Shown here piece after piece: positions 59,843-64,000 of a stretch of 64,000 bases of DNA. Each line of letters starts with the position of its first letter. Positions within the stretch are counted from its first letter, which is position 1. Below the pieces are notes generated by a model that had not been told where the DNA came from, did not search any database, and saw only the letters and a list, made by a program, of their open reading frames with translations. The DNA is from Nocardioides campestrisoli. Lineage in GTDB: Bacteria; Actinomycetota; Actinomycetes; Propionibacteriales; Nocardioidaceae. The position numbers were made by a program, and so were the translations under genes. The stretch spans positions 3,500,001 to 3,564,000 of the forward strand of contig NZ_CP061768.1 in the NCBI RefSeq assembly GCF_013624435.2, read 5' to 3'.

Positions 59843-60491
59843 GGGTCGGTGCGCGATCCGCGAACGCTGCGAGGATCGCGCGCTCGGAGTCGGCGAGGTA
59901 GCGGTCGAGGTAGTCGGCCGCCTGCTCGAACCTGTCCGCGGCCATCAGGTCGACGAGGCTGCTGTTGCGCTCCACGAACGGCTCGAAGAACCGCTGCGGG
60001 TCCCGGCTGACCGCAAAGACCAGGCGCAGCTCGGCGGCCAGCCGCCGCATGGTCAGGTCGAGCCGCGGGCTCCCGGCCAGCGCGACCAGCGCCCGGTGGA
60101 AGCGCATGTTGGCGGTGCCGACCTCCACCCAGTCCCCGTGCCCGGCCGCGGTCCGGGCGGCCCCCACCAGCTCCGCGAGGGCCCCGAGCCGGTGCCGGTC
60201 GTCGGGCTGCAACGAGCGGACGACGGCGGTCTCGATGATCCGGCGTACCCGGTAGACGTCCCGGACGTCGGCGGCCGTCACCGGGGCGACGAAGACGCCG
60301 CGGTTGAACTCGTGCACCAGCAGCCCGTCGTGCGCGAGCAGCCGGAACGCCTCGCGGACGGTGTTGCGGGAGACCTGGAGCTCACCGGCCACCCAGGCCT
60401 CGGAGACCTTCGCCTCGGGGGCGAGCCGCCCCTCGGTGATCCACTCGCTGAGCTGTTCGCTCACCACCCCAGCGGCATACCCCTGCCTCAT
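59835..60491 (-). CDS. GntR-family (FadR/FCD) transcriptional regulator
   Basis: The 218-residue protein has a winged helix (LAPEAKVSEAWVAGELQVSR followed by NTVREAFRLLAHDGLLVHEF) and a C-terminal FCD helical sensor domain with the metal/ligand His residues (NMRFHRALVALAGSPRLDLT; ERNSSLVDLMAADRFEQAAD). It lies directly before the 5-oxoproline operon and its stop codon overlaps the operator. 5-Oxoproline or a related acid is the likely effector. The start overlaps the hxlR-type gene by four bases. Confidence 0.9.
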   Translation of the reverse strand: MRQGYAAGVVSEQLSEWITEGRLAPEAKVSEAWVAGELQVSRNTVREAFRLLAHDGLLVHEFNRGVFVAPVTAADVRDVYRVRRIIETAVVRSLQPDDRHRLGALAELVGAARTAAGHGDWVEVGTANMRFHRALVALAGSPRLDLTMRRLAAELRLVFAVSRDPQRFFEPFVERNSSLVDLMAADRFEQAADYLDRYLADSERAILAAFADRAPTLD

Positions 60492-60835
60492 GCGCCCCAG
60501 CGCAGGTGATAGGCCACCAGCGGTTGCATCGCCGCCAGCAGGTCACGGCCACGGGGGGTGAGCCGGTAGCGCACCGAGACCGGCGTCGTCGCGATCACCT
60601 CACGCTCGACGAGGCCGTGTTCCTCCAGCTCGCGCAGCCGCGCGGTGAGCAGCCGCGCGGAGAGACCGTCGACCGCCGCCAGGACCTCCCCGAACCGCGA
60701 CGCGCCGCGGCCGAGCGCGAGCATGATCGCGCCGGTCCAGCGCCGGCCGACGAACTCCAGGCCCGTCGTGGCCTCGCGGCAGGTGGTGTCGTCGATCAAG
60801 GCCTGGTGGTGGGGCGGCGAGCTCCTGGTGGTCAC
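60488..60835 (-). CDS. HxlR-family transcriptional regulator
   Basis: The 115-residue protein has the HxlR core DTTCREATTGLEFVGRRWTG, RGASRFGEVLAAVDGLSARL followed by LTARLRELEEHGLVERE, and VRYRLTPRGRDLL. The N-terminal Cys (Cys19) is the residue that senses electrophiles or redox change in some relatives. GTG 60835 lies one base from an inverted-repeat operator. It is divergent from the flavin oxidoreductase fusion gene, the probable target, and overlaps the GntR gene by four bases. Confidence 0.9.
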   Translation of the reverse strand: MTTRSSPPHHQALIDDTTCREATTGLEFVGRRWTGAIMLALGRGASRFGEVLAAVDGLSARLLTARLRELEEHGLVEREVIATTPVSVRYRLTPRGRDLLAAMQPLVAYHLRWGA

Positions 60836-60857
60836 TTACTCACAGTAACTCGCTTAC
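60836..60857. promoter_or_regulatory. HxlR-like operator half-sites
   Basis: TTACT-cac-AGTAA is a perfect inverted repeat (60836-60848) and a third half-site TTAC follows after five bases (60854-60857). It lies in the short divergent space between hxlR and the fusion gene. Confidence 0.6.
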
Positions 60858-60899
60858 GCCTGGTTGTGAACGCCCGCCCTCCGGCGGATAGTGGTGGTC

Positions 60900-63146
60900 A
60901 TGCCTGACTATGGTCACCCTCTGCGCTTCGGCTCCTTCATCACCCCGACGGCCGCCTCGCCTCGACGACCGGTCGAGCTCGCGGTCCTCAGCGAGGAGCT
61001 CGGTTTCGACCTCGCCACCTTCCAGGACCATCCCTACCAGCCGTCGTTCCTCGACACCTGGACGCTGATGTCGTACGCCGCCGCACGCACCGAGCGGATC
61101 CACCTCGCCGGCAACGTGCTCAACCTGCCGCTGCGCCCGCCGGCCGTCCTGGCGAAGTCGGTGGCCAGCCTGGACCTGCTCTCGGGTGGCCGCGTCGCGC
61201 TGGGACTGGGCGCCGGCGGGTTCTGGGACGCGATCGAGGCGTACGGCGGGACCCGGCTGCCCCCCGGCGAGGCGGTGGACGCCGTGGCCGAGGCGATCAC
61301 CATCATCCGCGGCGTGTGGGACACCGCTGACCGGTCGGTGCTCGCGGTCGACGGCGCCCACCACCGGGTCCGCGGCGCCAAGCGCGGCCCGGCGCCCGCG
61401 CACGAGGTGCCGATCTGGCTCGGGGCGCTCAAGCCACGGATGCTGCGGCTGATCGGCCGCGCCGCCGACGGCTGGCTGCCCTCGATGCCCTACCTCCAGC
61501 CCGGTGACCTCGGGCGCGGCATGGGAGTGATCGACGAGGCGGCCCGAGAGGTCGGCCGGGACCCCGCCGAGGTCGTGCGGCTGCTCAACGTCGCTCCCGA
61601 CGCCGGCGCCGACGAGCTGGTGCGGCTCGCCGTCGAGGACGGCGTGAGCACCTTCATCGTGATGGGCGACGACGAGGGTGGGCTGCGTCGCTTCGCCGCG
61701 TTGACCGGCGAGGTGCGTGACCGGGTCGCCGAGGCACGCGAGAGCTCCGGGGTGCGCGAGCGCGGCCGGGTCCGCAGCTCCTCGGCCCTGGCGGGTCGAC
61801 TGCCCGGCATCGGGTACGACGACCTGCCGCCCGAGCTGGCCGAGCGCGCGGTCGAGCCGGGCGACCCGGCGTACTCGCGCTACACCTCCAGCTACCTGCG
61901 CGGCGGCGCCCCCGGGCTCGTCCTCCGGCCGCGGAGCGTCGCCGAGGTGCAGACCGCCGTCGCCGTGGCCCGCGAGCACCGCGAGCTGCCGCTCGGCGTG
62001 CTCAGTGCCGGGCACGGCATCTCCGGCCGTTCCCTGAACCACGGCGGGCTGGTCATCGACGTCAGCGCGCTCGACACCGTCGAGGTGCTCGACCCCGACA
62101 CCGGCCAGGTGCGGCTCGGACCCGGGGCCCGGTGGGCTGATGTGGCCCGCACGCTCGCGCCGTACGGGCTGGCGATCAGCAGCGGCGACTACGGCGGCGT
62201 GGGCGTGGGCGGACTCGCGACCGCCGGCGGGATCGGCTGGTTCGCACGCAGCCACGGCCTGACCATCGACCACCTGAGCGAGGTCGAGATGGTCCTGGCC
62301 GACGGACGGGTCGTGCGCACCAGCCCTGACCAGGAGCCCGACCTGTTCTGGGGCGTGCGCGGGGCCGGCGCCAACTTCGGCATCGCCACCTCCTTCCGGC
62401 TCACCGCCGCCCGGGTCGGCACGATCGCGTTCGCCCAGCTCGCGTTCGACGCCAGCGACACCGCGACCTTCCTGGAGCGGTGGGGCCAGGAGGTCGAGTC
62501 CGCGGACCGCAGCGTCACCGGCCAGGTGATCCTGGGTGCGCGGCGGGGTGGACAGCGGATCGCCCAGGCGATGCTGGTCGTCGACTCCGCGGACCCCGAC
62601 TCGATCATCGAGCGCCTGCAGCCGATCGCGGAGATCGCACCCCTGGTGCAGCAGCAGGTCGCGCTCACGACCTACGACCAGGTGCTGGGCCTGTTCAGCA
62701 GTGACGAGCCGCAGCAGGGCCGCGGCGAACCACACACCCACTCCGGCCTGGCCGACCACCTCTCCCCCGAGCTCGCGGCCGAGCTCGCGGACCTGCTCGA
62801 CGCAGGCACGTCGTACTTCTTCTCGATCCGGGCGGTCGGCGGAGCGGTCGCCGACGTACCGAGCGCCGCCACGGCGTACGCCGGCCGCAGCGCGGCGTTC
62901 TCGCTCTCCGGCTTCGGTACCGGCCCGGCCTTCGACTCAGCCTGGGAGCGGCTCGTCCCACACCTGTCCGGCAGCTACCTCAGCTTCGAGACCGGTACCG
63001 GACCGGAGTGGATCGAGCGCGCCTTCCCACCGGCCCACCTCGCCCGGTTGCGCGACCTCAAGCGCCGCTACGACCCCACGGGTCTGTTCCGCGACAACTT
63101 CTTCATCGAGCCCGCGACCGAGGCGCTGGAGGGCCCGGCCGCCTGA
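60900..63146 (+). CDS. Fusion of luciferase-like oxidoreductase and BBE-type FAD oxidase
   Basis: ATG at 60900 gives 748 residues. Residues 1-290 are a luciferase-like (LLM) flavin enzyme: RFGSFITPTAASPRRPVELA, GFDLATFQDHPYQPSFLDTW, KSVASLDLLSGGRVALGLGA and IWLGALKPRMLRLIGRAADG. Residues about 310-748 are an FAD-linked oxidase of the berberine-bridge group: VLSAGHGISGRSLNHGGLVI, GDYGGVGVGGLATAGGIGWF, LFWGVRGAGANFGIATSFRL and the end YDPTGLFRDNFFIEP. The FAD-linking His is present, but the second covalent Cys is not evident. Two flavin reactions on one chain suggest a consecutive oxidation. It is divergent from hxlR, which probably regulates it. Confidence 0.82.
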   Translation: MPDYGHPLRFGSFITPTAASPRRPVELAVLSEELGFDLATFQDHPYQPSFLDTWTLMSYAAARTERIHLAGNVLNLPLRPPAVLAKSVASLDLLSGGRVALGLGAGGFWDAIEAYGGTRLPPGEAVDAVAEAITIIRGVWDTADRSVLAVDGAHHRVRGAKRGPAPAHEVPIWLGALKPRMLRLIGRAADGWLPSMPYLQPGDLGRGMGVIDEAAREVGRDPAEVVRLLNVAPDAGADELVRLAVEDGVSTFIVMGDDEGGLRRFAALTGEVRDRVAEARESSGVRERGRVRSSSALAGRLPGIGYDDLPPELAERAVEPGDPAYSRYTSSYLRGGAPGLVLRPRSVAEVQTAVAVAREHRELPLGVLSAGHGISGRSLNHGGLVIDVSALDTVEVLDPDTGQVRLGPGARWADVARTLAPYGLAISSGDYGGVGVGGLATAGGIGWFARSHGLTIDHLSEVEMVLADGRVVRTSPDQEPDLFWGVRGAGANFGIATSFRLTAARVGTIAFAQLAFDASDTATFLERWGQEVESADRSVTGQVILGARRGGQRIAQAMLVVDSADPDSIIERLQPIAEIAPLVQQQVALTTYDQVLGLFSSDEPQQGRGEPHTHSGLADHLSPELAAELADLLDAGTSYFFSIRAVGGAVADVPSAATAYAGRSAAFSLSGFGTGPAFDSAWERLVPHLSGSYLSFETGTGPEWIERAFPPAHLARLRDLKRRYDPTGLFRDNFFIEPATEALEGPAA

Positions 63147-63170
63147 GGTCAGCACAGTCGCCTGACATGA

Positions 63171-63201
63171 CTCAGGCCCCCGCCGAGGGCGGGGGCCTGA
63201 G
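63171..63201. terminator. Bidirectional hairpin terminator
   Basis: A perfect 14-bp stem (ctcaggcccccgcc against ggcgggggcctgag) with loop gag separates the fusion gene from tRNA-Tyr. No T-run follows. Confidence 0.7.
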
Positions 63202-63212
63202 CTCCTGTGCTG

Positions 63213-63295
63213 TGGCAGGTGAAGGATTCGAACCTTCGAAGGCGTAAGCCGACGGATTTACAGTCCGCTCCCATTGGCCGCTCGGGCAACCTGCC
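63213..63295 (-). tRNA. tRNA-Tyr (GTA anticodon)
   Basis: The 83-base class II tRNA has acceptor GGCAGGT paired with ACCTGCC, anticodon stem-loop CGGACTGTAAATCCG with GTA, a long variable arm and T arm GAAGG-TTCGAAT-CCTTC. The discriminator base is A. CCA is not encoded. Confidence 0.95.
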
Positions 63296-63424
63296 TCACA
63301 CCGTCGCCCCGGAGTCCGTTTGAACCCCTGGCCGACGAGAAGGAAGAATAGCCCAAGCACCGCGCCCGGGGACAACTCAGGCCCTACCAGCAGCGCAGCC
63401 CCACCAGCCAGCACAGGAGAGACC

Positions 63425-63916
63425 ATGGCCGACTCGTCGTTCGACATCGTGAGCAAGCTGGACCGCCAGGAGGTCGACAACGCGTTGGGCCAGACCGCCC
63501 GCGAGGTCGCCACCCGCTTCGACTTCAAGGGCACCGGCGCCACCATCGAGTGGCAGGGCGAGCACGCGATCGAGATCACCGCCTCGGCCGACGACCGGGC
63601 CAACGCCGTCCTCGACGTCTTCAAGGACAAGCTGATCAAGCGTCAGCAGTCGCTGAAGATCCTCGACGCCTCCGAGCCCCGCCCCTCGGGCCAGCAGTCC
63701 AAGATCTCGATCACCCTCAAGGAGGGGATCAGCTCGGAGGACGCCAAGAAGATCTCCAAGCTGATCCGCGACGAGGGCCCCAAGGGCGTCAAGGCCCAGA
63801 TCCAGGGCGACGAGCTGCGGGTCTCGTCCAAGAAGCGCGACGACCTGCAGGCCGTGCAGCAGCTGGTGAAGTCCCAGGACCTGGACTTCGCGGTCCAGTT
63901 CACCAACTACCGCTGA
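63425..63916 (+). CDS. yajQ: YajQ family nucleotide-binding protein
   Basis: The 163-residue protein has [70 protein letters not shown] and [20 protein letters not shown], the whole YajQ signature of two ferredoxin-like halves. Some YajQ proteins bind cyclic di-GMP and act with transcription regulators; in others the role is unclear. It lies beyond tRNA-Tyr on the opposite strand. A GAGAGAC ribosome site precedes ATG. Confidence 0.95.
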   Translation: MADSSFDIVSKLDRQEVDNALGQTAREVATRFDFKGTGATIEWQGEHAIEITASADDRANAVLDVFKDKLIKRQQSLKILDASEPRPSGQQSKISITLKEGISSEDAKKISKLIRDEGPKGVKAQIQGDELRVSSKKRDDLQAVQQLVKSQDLDFAVQFTNYR

Positions 63917-63929
63917 CCCGCCCGCCGGC

Positions 63930-64000
63930 TCAGGCCGGGACGACCGCCTGGGCCGGCATCACCGTGGCGCCCTCGGCCGGGCTCAGCCAGACCGTGGTGC
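63930..64000 (-). CDS. C-terminal fragment of an unidentified gene
   Basis: Reading back from the edge on the minus strand, an open frame ends TTVWLSPAEGATVMPAQAVV followed by PA and a stop at 63932-63930. Only 22 codons are in the window. It converges on yajQ with 13 bases between the stops. The product cannot be named. Confidence 0.4.
   Translation of the reverse strand, partial: TTVWLSPAEGATVMPAQAVVPA

Overview
The window is a high-GC actinobacterial chromosome segment. Gene content and order point to a Nocardioides-like member of the Nocardioidaceae: the rpmG-hadA-hadB ... secE-nusG-rplK-rplA ... rplJ-rplL-rpoB-rpoC order, the DUF222/13E12-type HNH protein, frequent GTG starts, and several TANNNT-N6-ATG/GTG leaderless promoters. 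No prophage, insertion sequence, CRISPR array or horizontally acquired island is visible. Genes are dense and no gene-free stretch exceeds 300 bases.

Region 1 (1-14.7 kb) holds metabolic and repair genes. They are a partial macro-domain deacetylase, a poxvirus-type topoisomerase IB, a secreted propeller-like protein, and an overlapping trio (HTH protein, 28-residue membrane microprotein, METTL25-like methyltransferase). These are followed by an FAD/Fe-S D-2-hydroxyacid dehydrogenase next to a hydroxyacid-oxoacid transhydrogenase, which looks like a closed gamma-hydroxybutyrate/D-2-hydroxyglutarate shuttle. Then come a double Nudix protein, a membrane acyltransferase, a geranylgeranyl-reductase-type flavoprotein, a secreted gamma-glutamyltransferase and a DUF429 protein.

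Region 2 (14.7-32.4 kb) is the core transcription/translation block, mostly on the minus strand: rpoC, rpoB, rplL, rplJ (with an L10-leader attenuator), rplA, rplK, nusG, secE and tRNA-Trp. A lone DnaB/RecA-type ATPase gene is inserted on the plus strand between rplA and rplJ. Next come aspartate aminotransferase and adenosine deaminase (plus), then murB, hadB, hadA and rpmG, with tRNA-Met and tRNA-Thr (minus). In this block the rpmG terminator overlaps the probable hadA promoter.

Region 3 (32.4-54.5 kb) is mixed. It contains an amidase, a DUF222/HNH protein under a perfect LexA-type SOS box, small methyltransferases, LrgAB, a 3-methyladenine glycosylase, an odd membrane/beta-propeller fusion, pirin, an Old Yellow Enzyme, a Bcr/CflA exporter, a 5'-3' exonuclease, a zinc-ribbon methyltransferase, a histidine phosphatase, a four-gene two-component/ABC exporter operon, a secreted carboxypeptidase-regulatory-like protein and an MFS transporter.

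Region 4 (54.5-64 kb) is a 5-oxoproline (pyroglutamate) locus. It holds a GntR regulator, an NRAMP-type transporter, PxpA, PxpB, PxpC and a secreted pyroglutamyl-peptidase-like protein whose expected catalytic Cys is Ser. A perfect 15-bp palindrome lies between the -35 and -10 of the operon promoter. Beside it, an HxlR regulator faces a gene encoding a luciferase-type oxidoreductase fused to a BBE-type FAD oxidase, with an HxlR-like operator between them. The window ends with tRNA-Tyr, a YajQ-family protein and the 3' end of another gene.
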